From the NCBI GenBank assembly GCA_019750915.1, contig JAIENY010000005.1:78952-142951 (forward strand): DNA of 64,000 bases, written 5' to 3'. Below are positions 37,721-47,191 of this stretch, in pieces (within the stretch, counting starts at the first letter, position 1; each line of letters starts with the position of its first letter). The notes beneath the pieces were generated by a model that was not told the DNA's origin, ran no database searches, and saw nothing but the letters and a program-made list of their open reading frames with translations. The stretch is from Xanthobacteraceae bacterium. GTDB taxonomy: Bacteria > Pseudomonadota > Alphaproteobacteria > Rhizobiales > Xanthobacteraceae. A program made the position numbers and the translations under genes.

Positions 37721-39163
37721 ATGCTGCTGCGGCACACGATTCTGTATCTTCCGGCGCAAATCATCGGTCCGCTGTTCCAGCTTCTGGCAATGATCATCTG
37801 GACGCACGTCGTCAATGATCACACGCTCGGCGTCATCACGCTGATCACGGCTTCACACGAGTTACTTCAGATCGCGTTTCTGGCCTGGTGGTCGCAATTC
37901 GCACTTCGATTTTTCGGACGTTATCAAGGCGCGGACGATGAACAGCGCTTTTACAGAACTGAGAGTTTCATCCTGCTGATCTCGATCGCACTGCAGAGCA
38001 TCGCCATCGTCGGGATCATACTGATCGTGATCGCGCCAGACGCCAGCTCCTTCCTGCTGATGGCAGGAGTCGGTTATGTCATAACAAGATCACTCAATCT
38101 CTATATCGCGGAACGCGCGCGCGCCCGGCAACAGATCGCTGTTTACACGATACAGCAGATCGTCGGCCCATCTGCGGGCCTTCTCGTCGGATTGATTCTC
38201 ATTCACCTATTCGGCCAAGCGCCGGAATGGCCGCTGGCCGGATATTCCGTCATGCAGCTTCTGGCGGCCGTCGTGGTGCTCCCATCAATGGGATACAGCA
38301 AACGTATATGGCCGGTCGACCGCGAGATATTTGCACACGCCCTGCACTACGGCGTGCCGATTATCATCGGCGGAGCGCTTGGCTGGGTGGGCCTGAACGC
38401 GTCGCGCTTTGTCATCAACGATATGCTCGGAGTTGCTGCGGCGGGTCTCTTCGCGGTGGGTTATGGTTTGGGCCAGCGTGCCGCGGCCGTTGCGGCCATG
38501 CTGGTCACGGCCGCGGCCTTCCCCCTGGCTGTCAAGCATATGGAACAGGGGGGCAGCAAGGCCGCGATGCGGCAATTGGTGGATAACAGCGCACTTTTGT
38601 TCGCTATCCTGGTTCCGAGTGTCGCGGGGATTTATTCGCTGCGCGCCGAGATAGTGCATCTTCTGATCGCGATGCCGTTTCAGCAGGTCACGCTCGCTAT
38701 TCTCCCGCTGTCGACTCTGGCCGGATCGATCCGCAATTTGCGAGCCCACTTCGGCGATCAGGTCTTTTTACTTCATAACCGCACACGCCTGATGGTCGTG
38801 GTTTCCTCTATTGATGCTGCTGTCACCGTCATCTGCAGTATTGTGTTTATCAGATACTGGGGCCTCGTCGGCGCCGCCGCGGCAACCGTCGTCTCCGCAT
38901 GTGCCGCCGCCTCCGTCAGCTTCGCGATCGGCTTCAGCCGCTTCGGATTGAGCCTCCCCGTCTCTCATCTGACACGATCGGCGCTGGCAACAGCCGTCAT
39001 GATGATCGTGCTGTATAATGTTTCAGAGGCTGGAAATCTCGGCGTTTTCGGTCTTCACATTATACTGGGGGCTGCCGCCTATGGCGCAACGCTTGCGCTG
39101 CTTTACGCCCCTCAGCTCATTAAGTTGAGAGCCATACGAGCCCAGCAGCCGCTTCAGGGTTAA
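37721..39163 (+). CDS. Polysaccharide flippase (Wzx-like, MATE/MVF fold)
   Basis: ~12 hydrophobic segments; LGWVGLNASRFVINDMLGVAAAGLFAVGYGLGQR. Confidence 0.82.
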   Translation: MLLRHTILYLPAQIIGPLFQLLAMIIWTHVVNDHTLGVITLITASHELLQIAFLAWWSQFALRFFGRYQGADDEQRFYRTESFILLISIALQSIAIVGIILIVIAPDASSFLLMAGVGYVITRSLNLYIAERARARQQIAVYTIQQIVGPSAGLLVGLILIHLFGQAPEWPLAGYSVMQLLAAVVVLPSMGYSKRIWPVDREIFAHALHYGVPIIIGGALGWVGLNASRFVINDMLGVAAAGLFAVGYGLGQRAAAVAAMLVTAAAFPLAVKHMEQGGSKAAMRQLVDNSALLFAILVPSVAGIYSLRAEIVHLLIAMPFQQVTLAILPLSTLAGSIRNLRAHFGDQVFLLHNRTRLMVVVSSIDAAVTVICSIVFIRYWGLVGAAAATVVSACAAASVSFAIGFSRFGLSLPVSHLTRSALATAVMMIVLYNVSEAGNLGVFGLHIILGAAAYGATLALLYAPQLIKLRAIRAQQPLQG

Positions 39164-39172
39164 GTCGGCGGC

Positions 39173-40273
39173 TCATGCCCTTTTGGCGTTGGCGAATGCT
39201 CGCTGCATGGCGAACCAGAGCGGCTTGCGCTGAAGCTCCGAATCGTAAGGAAGCGGGCGAGGCATTCGTACCGACGTCGGATCCTTCTTTTTGGCAGCGT
39301 CGGTATAAAATGAATACTTATCCGCGAGCTCCCAGGCAATGACGACCTTTACCGCCGGGATACGGAGTACCGTATTGAGAAATTGCTCCGCCGTCTTTGC
39401 GACCATCTCATCGCGCGCCTTGATATCATCCGGAAATGTGTCGTCTCTCACGTCAAACTCGGTAATATAAATGTCGACGCCCAGACCTGCGAGTTCATGG
39501 ACAAATTCTGCGAATCGCTGAGGATCGTGCGGGTATTTTGGCTGAAGATGCCCCTGTAGTCCCACCGCGTTCAGCCGAACGCCGCCATCCTTCAGCTCCC
39601 TGACAAGTTTGAGAATTCCGGCACGAACCGCAAGACCGACATCGTCGTCGCGCTCGGTCTGGGCTTCGTTCAAAACAAATTTGGTGGTCTTGTCGACAGA
39701 GTTCGCACGTTCAAAAGCGCGCCTGATGTAGTCTGTTCCGAATGCATCATACCATGGACCCAACCTGTATCCGCCTGGCGCCTTGTGCCCTGGCCAAAAT
39801 GGCTCGTTGACAATGTCCCATGAATGCAGCTTGCCAATGTACCGGCCAACAACCTCCTCGATATAGCCGTCAAAGAACGTCTGCCGCTCCGATTTCGACA
39901 TGCTGCGAACCCATTGCGGAACCCATTCATTCCAAATCACGCAATGCCCCCGCATCGGAATGCGATTCGTCGCACAGAATTTCAGCAGACGATCGGCGCT
40001 CTCGAAATGTTTGGCGCCCGGCTGTGGAGCAATGCTGCCCATTTTCAACGCGGTGTCTGTTGTGATGATACGCGCTTCGTCGGTGTAAAGATCGCGATAC
40101 CCAACATCCTTGTCGATTTCATAGCCAGCTGCCGCCCCGAACATCAATCCGCTGCCCGCAGCGGCGGCGCCCAACGTGCTTTGAGAACCGGCAGCTGATT
40201 TATTTTGCGACATCATCGTCACTGCGCTGCCCGAAATAATCGCGACTGCATCTCTCCGCGTCACTGTTCTCAT
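39173..40273 (-). CDS. GH10 endo-1,4-beta-xylanase family glycoside hydrolase, exported
   Basis: RGHCVIWNEWVPQWV, SWDIVNEPFWPG (acid/base), VGLQGHLQP, IYITEFDVRDD (nucleophile); signal-like N-terminus MRTVTRRDAVAIISGSAVTMM. Confidence 0.92.
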   Translation of the reverse strand: MRTVTRRDAVAIISGSAVTMMSQNKSAAGSQSTLGAAAAGSGLMFGAAAGYEIDKDVGYRDLYTDEARIITTDTALKMGSIAPQPGAKHFESADRLLKFCATNRIPMRGHCVIWNEWVPQWVRSMSKSERQTFFDGYIEEVVGRYIGKLHSWDIVNEPFWPGHKAPGGYRLGPWYDAFGTDYIRRAFERANSVDKTTKFVLNEAQTERDDDVGLAVRAGILKLVRELKDGGVRLNAVGLQGHLQPKYPHDPQRFAEFVHELAGLGVDIYITEFDVRDDTFPDDIKARDEMVAKTAEQFLNTVLRIPAVKVVIAWELADKYSFYTDAAKKKDPTSVRMPRPLPYDSELQRKPLWFAMQRAFANAKRA

Positions 40274-40461
40274 CGCATCATCTCCGTTCAAAATTATTTT
40301 GTTCGTCGCGCTGCACGCATCGCCATCGTTGCGACGCAATGGTTCGATTTCATGACCATGTTCGCCGATGAGGACAATCGGTGAGCACATCATCACAGCA
40401 TGATGTTCGATGAGACGTTTTGTTGCGTGCGTGCGTCACTATCTCATGTCGTCATTGGGGA

Positions 40462-41265
40462 ATGAACATGTTGGACACGCATTCGTCACGCACCGGCCAC
40501 AGTCTCTCTGTCAACAGCGTTTCGATAAATATCGCATCGATATCGGAAGCGGTGTCCGCAATCGTCGACGCTGCGGAACGAGGCGACAACTTTTCTGTCT
40601 GCACGCTCAACCTTGATCACGTTGTTTTACTGGAGCGGCGCGCTGATTTCAGAAACGCCTACCGACGTGCGCGTTTTGTCACAGCGGACGGCTTCCCGAT
40701 CGTCGCACTGAGCCGCATGATCGGGTCTCAGATTACGCGGACGACTGGCGCTGATCTCGTCGATCCTCTGTGCGAGGCCGCACGGCGTCACAATTTGCCG
40801 ATATTTCTGCTCGGCACCAATTCTCTGGCACTTGCAGCGACGGCAAAACAGCTTTCGCAAAAATATCGCGGCATCAATCTTGCGGGCTACTTCACACCAG
40901 GGCGCAATTTCGATCCCTACTCACGCGAGGCCGATTTCGCCATCGAGGCGATACGACGATCGGGAGCGCGTCTCTGTTTTGTGGCGTTGGGCGCGCCCAA
41001 GCAGGAAATCTTCGCCGCACGCTGTCTCGACCGGCTCGACGGGACAGGCATGCTGTGCATCGGCGCCGCGCTGGACTTCATCGCGGGAACTCAGACTCGA
41101 GCGCCTCTCTTCACTCAGAAGGCCGGTCTGGAATGGGCTTGGCGAATGATGCGAGAACCGCGGCGTCTTGGCCCGAGATATGTTCGTTGCATGGCCGTCG
41201 TCCCTAAACTCGTGGTCAAAACCCTTCCCCAGATCATCAGCGCGCGAATGAGGAGTGCCGTATGA
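40462..41265 (+). CDS. WecG/TagA/CpsF family glycosyltransferase
   Basis: TLNLDHVVLLERRADFRNAYRRARFVTADGFPIVALSRMIG; RLCFVALGAPKQEIFAARCLDRLDGTGMLCIGAALDFIAGTQTRAP. Confidence 0.93.
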   Translation: MNMLDTHSSRTGHSLSVNSVSINIASISEAVSAIVDAAERGDNFSVCTLNLDHVVLLERRADFRNAYRRARFVTADGFPIVALSRMIGSQITRTTGADLVDPLCEAARRHNLPIFLLGTNSLALAATAKQLSQKYRGINLAGYFTPGRNFDPYSREADFAIEAIRRSGARLCFVALGAPKQEIFAARCLDRLDGTGMLCIGAALDFIAGTQTRAPLFTQKAGLEWAWRMMREPRRLGPRYVRCMAVVPKLVVKTLPQIISARMRSAV

Positions 41266-42536
41266 CGTCGAATTTGACACTTGCCCAACGTGCAAGGAAC
41301 ACCCACGCGCGTTATCAAATCTGCCTCATCCACCCATTCGATCCGCGCGGCCAGAAAGTTGGCGGTCTCGAGACATACATTCGCGATTTCATTACGTTTC
41401 ACCCCGCCGACACCGATCTTTTGTTCATCGGCGTTGATTCGATCGGTGACCTTGAACTTGGCCGAATCCATCGGCTGACATTTCGAGGGCGCGATTTCGA
41501 TTTTCTGCCGATCCTGCATTATTCTGACGAACAGGCGCGCGAGGCCGCGAAAACGATCCGGTCATCGCTGACGGGGCAGTTCTTTGCAGCGTTATTGCGT
41601 CATTTCACGATGATCGCCCGGCAAATTCGCTCCCGGCGGTGCACGATCGACCTGCGGCGGGTGGAATTTTCCTGGCTTCCCGTTATCCTTCGGTTGCCAT
41701 TTGTGCAGATGCTTCATGGTGAAGGCGCACCGAAACTGAAGATGGACTCGCTGCTGCGGAAATACTCTTTCGTGCACAACGCGGGCGAGCGGTTTGCGAT
41801 CGCCACAAGTGAGAAGTTTCTGTGCGTCAATCCGTTCATCACGGAGCGACTGCAAAAGACCTATCCCGGTCGGAAGGACAAGATCGATACACTGTGGACC
41901 TGGGTCAACACGGATATCTTCCAGCCGAAGCCGTTTCCGGCGGACACATCTGCATTTCGGTTGATTTTCGCCGGCCGCCTTGACGAATTCAAGCAGCCTG
42001 CCCTGATGTTCCAAACCATCAACCGGCTCAAGCAAAAGCTTGCTGGAAAGATAAAGATAGAGTTTCACTATGTCGGCACCAGCGATCCTTCGCGTTTTCC
42101 CGAATTTGGTGAAATCGCGGATGTCACCATTCGCCACGGCTTCAAGGATGCTGTTGGATTGGCGAATCTGATTGCCTCCGTCCACGCAGGAATCCTGACG
42201 TCCGAATTTGAAGGTATGCCGCGATGTGTGTTGGAAACTCTGGCTGTTGGGCGGCCCGTGGTTGCGATGCATCTGCCCCAACTTGAGGCGGTCATTCGCG
42301 ACGGCAAGAGCGGGTATCTGGTCGAACGCGATAGCACGCCTGACAAATGGGCCGATGAGCTGGCGAACCGCTTCATCATGATTCAAGAGCGCATCAATGC
42401 GGGGGAAATCTCGCCGCAGACCGTCGCCACGTCCATTGAGACTTTTACACCAGGAACCCAGCTCGCCCGCGTATTTCGCTATCACCAGCAAATCCAGAAC
42501 GCACGCCGATCGGTTGCAATGTCATCGACGTCATGA
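41262..42536 (+). CDS. Glycosyltransferase (GT4-like)
   Basis: IHPFDPRGQKVGGLETYIRDFI; FAGRLDEFKQPALMFQTI; GILTSEFEGMPRCVLETLAVGRPVVA. Confidence 0.9.
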   Translation: MTSNLTLAQRARNTHARYQICLIHPFDPRGQKVGGLETYIRDFITFHPADTDLLFIGVDSIGDLELGRIHRLTFRGRDFDFLPILHYSDEQAREAAKTIRSSLTGQFFAALLRHFTMIARQIRSRRCTIDLRRVEFSWLPVILRLPFVQMLHGEGAPKLKMDSLLRKYSFVHNAGERFAIATSEKFLCVNPFITERLQKTYPGRKDKIDTLWTWVNTDIFQPKPFPADTSAFRLIFAGRLDEFKQPALMFQTINRLKQKLAGKIKIEFHYVGTSDPSRFPEFGEIADVTIRHGFKDAVGLANLIASVHAGILTSEFEGMPRCVLETLAVGRPVVAMHLPQLEAVIRDGKSGYLVERDSTPDKWADELANRFIMIQERINAGEISPQTVATSIETFTPGTQLARVFRYHQQIQNARRSVAMSSTS

Positions 42537-42545
42537 GAGGCAGGC

Positions 42546-43766
42546 ATGAAGCTCCTGTTGCTGACAAGTGAATTTTCTCCTGCGAATGGCGGAATCGGTA
42601 CTTATGCGCGCGAGATCGCAACGGCGGCGTGGGAACTCGCGGCCGATGTTACCGTCATCGCGCCGGATTATGGGAAGGATAACGACGATAGCGTTTACCC
42701 TTTTCAGGTATCGCGCTTTCGCGGCGGACTTCATTCCATGCGTGATCTGCCTGCGAAGATCCGGCTGACTCACAGCCTGACCGCGAAACATCATTACGAT
42801 GTCGTCCATGCCGCCGATTGGCCTTTTTTTATTCCGGTCGCGATGGCGCGCCGTCAAATCAACGGACGGATTCTCATGACGGTGCACGGCACCGAGATCA
42901 ACGAGACTCAGACGCCGCTCAAGCGGCTTGCGATTCGCGGTGCCGGCGTATTCGGCCCACGCATGGAAGTTGCCGCCAACAGCCGCTTCACGAGAAACCT
43001 CTTCTGCGAGCGATTTCCGATCGAGCCGGAAAACATCACCTCCATTCCGCTCGGCGTATCGGATTTCTGGTTCGACGGCCCCCCGGCGCACATGAGCTCA
43101 CGTTGGAAGTACGGACTGGAGCCCGACCGAATCGTCATGGTGACGGTCGCCCGGATCACCCGGCGTAAAGGCCATCATTTGACATTGGCGGCGCTTGAAA
43201 TGCTTCCGGAGGAGATACGACAGTCCGTGAGCTGGCTTGTCGTCGGCCCGCCGGGTGAGCGAGATTACTACGAGGAATTCCGCGACATGGTCGAGCGCTC
43301 GCCCTGCGACGTAAGGCTATTGGGTGCGTTCCCGGACGAGAACATCCGTGAACTCTACAGCAACGCCGACGTTTTTTGCCTTACAGGTGTTCCGGATGCA
43401 TCCGGCCGCGTTGAAGGATTCGGACTGGTGTATCTCGAAGCCGCCGCTTGTGGCCTGCCGAGTGTCGCCACCGCAATTGGCGGGGTGGCAGATGCCATCA
43501 TCACGGAAAGGACGGGTGTTTTGGTCGACCCCAATGTTGCGAGCGTGAGCAGCGCGATCGCGCGAATTGTCACCAACGATGATCTGCGCAAAAGAATGGC
43601 AAATGACGCTCATTCGCATGCACGCACAATGTCCTGGCGGCGTTGCGCGAGCAGAACTTACGGCCTGCCTCACACCGCGTCACCTTTACCAGCCGAGGAT
43701 CTTTTGAATAGCGCGATTCCGCTCAGAGTTGCCCCGCAAACGGCTTTGCTTCGGACGTCCGGCTAG
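42546..43766 (+). CDS. Glycosyltransferase (GT4 family)
   Basis: LLTSEFSPANGGIGTYAREIA; VARITRRKGHHLTLAALEML; GFGLVYLEAAACGLPSVATAIGGVADAI. Confidence 0.93.
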   Translation: MKLLLLTSEFSPANGGIGTYAREIATAAWELAADVTVIAPDYGKDNDDSVYPFQVSRFRGGLHSMRDLPAKIRLTHSLTAKHHYDVVHAADWPFFIPVAMARRQINGRILMTVHGTEINETQTPLKRLAIRGAGVFGPRMEVAANSRFTRNLFCERFPIEPENITSIPLGVSDFWFDGPPAHMSSRWKYGLEPDRIVMVTVARITRRKGHHLTLAALEMLPEEIRQSVSWLVVGPPGERDYYEEFRDMVERSPCDVRLLGAFPDENIRELYSNADVFCLTGVPDASGRVEGFGLVYLEAAACGLPSVATAIGGVADAIITERTGVLVDPNVASVSSAIARIVTNDDLRKRMANDAHSHARTMSWRRCASRTYGLPHTASPLPAEDLLNSAIPLRVAPQTALLRTSG

Positions 43767-43768
43767 AT

Positions 43769-44182
43769 ATGCGGCGAGCGGCTCTATTCCTCTTCGCTGT
43801 TTTTGCTGGATGTTCGTCCGCGATGGCGACAGACAATTGCATCAAGAGCCGTGAATATCTGTTCGGCGGACTGGCCGGTACTTTGCCGATGCCATCGGCG
43901 GCGTATACGGATCGAATTAAGACCTGCCAGGCAGCGGCAGCGATGCCTAACGTCAAAGATGCCTATATTCTGAGAGATGGCGGCATCGCAGTTGTGCCGA
44001 AGCAGAATACGATCTCAGCAACAGCTGCGACGTTGTCGCAGTTTTGCGACACATACCCGACCTCGACTCTGCGCTTTCTGAGCCAGAAGGACCTGCTTCT
44101 AAACCGATCTCTGCCGGATATCGTACGTATTTCATCGACGTCCGCGACAACTTGCAAGAAAGTCAAGGGACTGGACTATTGA
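43769..44182 (+). CDS. Exported Cys-containing hypothetical protein (137 aa) of the EPS operon
   Basis: Signal sequence MRRAALFLFAVFAGCSSAMATDNC; ATG 2 nt after previous stop; no family recognised. Confidence 0.65.
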   Translation: MRRAALFLFAVFAGCSSAMATDNCIKSREYLFGGLAGTLPMPSAAYTDRIKTCQAAAAMPNVKDAYILRDGGIAVVPKQNTISATAATLSQFCDTYPTSTLRFLSQKDLLLNRSLPDIVRISSTSATTCKKVKGLDY

Positions 44183-44238
44183 ACGACCCGGATCAGGCCC
44201 GGGTACGCCACGTTGTACGGCGGCCCAAATGCGGGGCA

Positions 44239-46416
44239 TCAATCGAGGACGACTTCGACATTCCCATCGTTTCTCAGGACTTCGCCCCTCACCGCCAACC
44301 CATCGCGGTAAAATCCTAGCTCGACACGATGACCGTTGACCTCGAGATTCCTTATCTCCACAGCATCGATAAACGACGGCAGGGCTGGGCCAACGACCGC
44401 GATCCGATTTCGACCGGCGTCGAACTCAAAACCAAGACAAGCCTGTAACAATGCGAGCGGTGTCGCACTTGCCCAGGCTTGCGGTGAACATGCCACCGGG
44501 TAGCTGGTTGGCGCCTGTCCCCGACTCCGTTTGAAGCCGCAGAACAATTCCGGCAGTCTGTTCAACTCCATCTGTGACGCGGCATCGCTAAGTGACTCCA
44601 GCACAGTCGTTGCCGCCTTTTTGAAGCCATAGCGCGCAAAGCCGAGGGCGGCCAGCGCGTTGTCGTGTGGCCAGACCGAGCCATTATGATATGACATCGG
44701 ATTGTAGCGGCTTTCCCCGTCTGCCACCGTACGAAGTCCCCACCCCGACAGAAATCTCGGTGACATCATGGTCTGCACGACGCGTTCTGCGCGTTCGCCG
44801 GACGCCACTCCCGAATACAAGACATGCGCGGCGTTCGAGGTTTTGACCTTGCACAGGTCACCCTTGCCGTCGATCGCAATTCCGTAAATGCCAAGCTCTT
44901 CGCACCAGAACCGATCCTCCAACTTCGCGGCGAGCCGAGTGGCGTCCCGGAGCAACTTCTCTGACTTTTCTCCAAGACCCAGCTGCTTGGCGACGAGGGC
45001 GATCGAACGCTTTGCCGCGACGACATATGCTTGCACCTCAACCAAGGCGATGGTTCCCTCAGCTAAACGACCATCCGCATGGAAGATGGAATCGAAAGAA
45101 TCTTTCCAGCCCTGATTGACGAGACCGTCTTCCGAGTTACGCGCATGCCTCAGAAATCCGCTTGGATCATTTAACGAATGACGATCAATCCAATCAATCG
45201 CTGCCTCGATATTCGGCCAAAGCTCCGCAACCAGTCTCAGATCACCAGTCCGCATTACGTATTCACCGGCCAGGAAAACGAAAAGCGGCGTTGCGTCGAC
45301 ACTGCCATAGTATTGTCCAAAGGGCACTTCGCGGAGCCGGGCCATTTCACCGCGGCGCATCTCGTGAATGATCTTGCCCGGCTCGGCATCGTTGAGTGGG
45401 TCAACGGAAGTCGCCTGGAGCGCCGCGAGTCTTTTAAGAACACCTGCGGCAACCGACGGCATGCACCACAGTAACTGCAGAGCGGTGATGATCCCGTCCC
45501 TGCCGAACGTGGTGGAGTACCATGGCACCCCCGCGTAGGGATAATCACCTTCTGGCGTGCGTGTCATCAGCAGACTCAAATCCGCAAGCGAACGTAAAAT
45601 GATCTTGTTGAAGATGTCGCTCGATGTCTCCACCGCGATTTCGCCGCGGCAGGCCTGAATGCGGGTTCGCGCGGAGTCGCGCAAATTCAAAAAGAAATCT
45701 GGTGTGCGTATCTTCCGGGTCTCTCCCACCGCAATTGCGACAAAAATCGAGCTGCGCCCCTTGGGCGGAAGCCGAAGCCGATAAGTTGCGCGATGCTCCG
45801 AGAGCATATTTGGCGCCGGCTCAAAATGCAGGGTGGTGGCATAGGGCACGCCGTCCAGCGACGTATATTTCAGCTCAATGTCTTTGGCATCGAGAACAGA
45901 CTTGGCTCTTACGCCGCGCTGGTCGCGCCGCATTCCCCGTGCTTCAAAGATGTCGGCAAAATCGTTCTCGAAAAGGACGTCCAGTTGAAGCTCGACGTCT
46001 CTTTCGGCAAAATTACGAATTCCGAAGCGGGTAAAAAGAGTGTCATTCCAGACGAACAGCGTCCGAACGATATGAATTGAATCTTTCGGCAACACGACTT
46101 TGCCATGTTCATCGCAGAAATCAGGATTGGTCAAATCTACCCGGATCAGCTCGTTGTCGTTGCGTACGCTCGATCCGAGAAGAAGGGTCGGGTGGCTGTT
46201 CAAGAGCAGCTCAAGCCGGGACAAAAATCGCGTATCCTGATTGAACATTCCATCGGATTCACCCGAAGCAACACCGATGTCACCGTGACTGTCGATAACA
46301 GCGAAGGTGTCATTATGCTTGAGTGTATATCTGGGCCGTTCCGGCGCACCTTTCGCCGGAATATAGAACGGTGTTTCTCTCGGCGTCTGATCAGGCTTAA
46401 AGACTTCGCGACCCAT
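44239..46416 (-). CDS. Amylo-alpha-1,6-glucosidase / glycogen debranching-type glycosidase
   Basis: NDTFAVIDSHGDIG...DGMFNQDTRFLSRLEL; GVPWYSTTFGRDGIITALQLLWCMPS; NPMSYHNGSVWPHDNALAALG. Confidence 0.9.
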   Translation of the reverse strand: MGREVFKPDQTPRETPFYIPAKGAPERPRYTLKHNDTFAVIDSHGDIGVASGESDGMFNQDTRFLSRLELLLNSHPTLLLGSSVRNDNELIRVDLTNPDFCDEHGKVVLPKDSIHIVRTLFVWNDTLFTRFGIRNFAERDVELQLDVLFENDFADIFEARGMRRDQRGVRAKSVLDAKDIELKYTSLDGVPYATTLHFEPAPNMLSEHRATYRLRLPPKGRSSIFVAIAVGETRKIRTPDFFLNLRDSARTRIQACRGEIAVETSSDIFNKIILRSLADLSLLMTRTPEGDYPYAGVPWYSTTFGRDGIITALQLLWCMPSVAAGVLKRLAALQATSVDPLNDAEPGKIIHEMRRGEMARLREVPFGQYYGSVDATPLFVFLAGEYVMRTGDLRLVAELWPNIEAAIDWIDRHSLNDPSGFLRHARNSEDGLVNQGWKDSFDSIFHADGRLAEGTIALVEVQAYVVAAKRSIALVAKQLGLGEKSEKLLRDATRLAAKLEDRFWCEELGIYGIAIDGKGDLCKVKTSNAAHVLYSGVASGERAERVVQTMMSPRFLSGWGLRTVADGESRYNPMSYHNGSVWPHDNALAALGFARYGFKKAATTVLESLSDAASQMELNRLPELFCGFKRSRGQAPTSYPVACSPQAWASATPLALLQACLGFEFDAGRNRIAVVGPALPSFIDAVEIRNLEVNGHRVELGFYRDGLAVRGEVLRNDGNVEVVLD

Positions 46417-46541
46417 TCGAAACTCCTGCTTGTCGCAAGCGAACGTCCTCTTCGGCGCACTGTTCCATAATTGCCCGGAATGGAACAACTCACAGCGCCG
46501 GCGCATTGTGCGAATAGCCAAAATCCGGCCTGAGGTACACC

Positions 46542-47180
46542 ATGCTTCTCAACAATGATGAAAAGTCGGCACTCCAAAAAGGAGCAATTACGCTCTCAAT
46601 ATGGATCTTGTTTTTGTTGGGGCCGACGCAGGTCGCATGGTCCCAGACACCTGACAGTTCCTCCCCGCAACCTTCGCCGAGTCCCGACAGTACCACAAGC
46701 CAGCCGGCACAAAATCCAACTTCTCCACCACTCCCGGCGACTGGCACCGATAAAAATTCGACGCCAAATCCACGTTCCGGCTCGGACGGAATTCCCGCGA
46801 TGGTTATCGATAGTAGCCAGGCCCAGGGAATTCTCGGCACTCAGGTTCGCAGCAGCGCCGGCGAGGATATGGGCCGCATCGTTGATGTGGTGGTGGATAA
46901 GCAAGCGCAGGTTCGCGGCGTTGTCATCGATTTCGGCGGATTCCTTGGCGTCGGAAACAGGCAAATCGCCGTCGCCTGGAGCGCCATACGCTTTTCCCTG
47001 CAAGACAAGAGTGAAACGCTCGTTGTCGATTTCACACGCGATCAACTGAGGGCAGCTCCCGCCTATAAGGCCGGTGAGCAGATCGTCCTGTTAGGGCCGC
47101 CGAAAAATAAGGCGAGCACAACAAATGCCACCAATGGAATGGCGGGTGACGCGCCTGAGAAAAAAGCGCCAGCGCAATAG
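46542..47180 (+). CDS. Exported PRC-barrel domain protein
   Basis: Signal peptide, Pro/Ser-rich linker, ILGTQVRSSAGEDMGRIVDVVVDKQAQVRGVVIDFGGFLGVGNRQIAVAWSAIRF. Confidence 0.88.
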   Translation: MLLNNDEKSALQKGAITLSIWILFLLGPTQVAWSQTPDSSSPQPSPSPDSTTSQPAQNPTSPPLPATGTDKNSTPNPRSGSDGIPAMVIDSSQAQGILGTQVRSSAGEDMGRIVDVVVDKQAQVRGVVIDFGGFLGVGNRQIAVAWSAIRFSLQDKSETLVVDFTRDQLRAAPAYKAGEQIVLLGPPKNKASTTNATNGMAGDAPEKKAPAQ

Positions 47181-47191
47181 GCGATTTTGTC

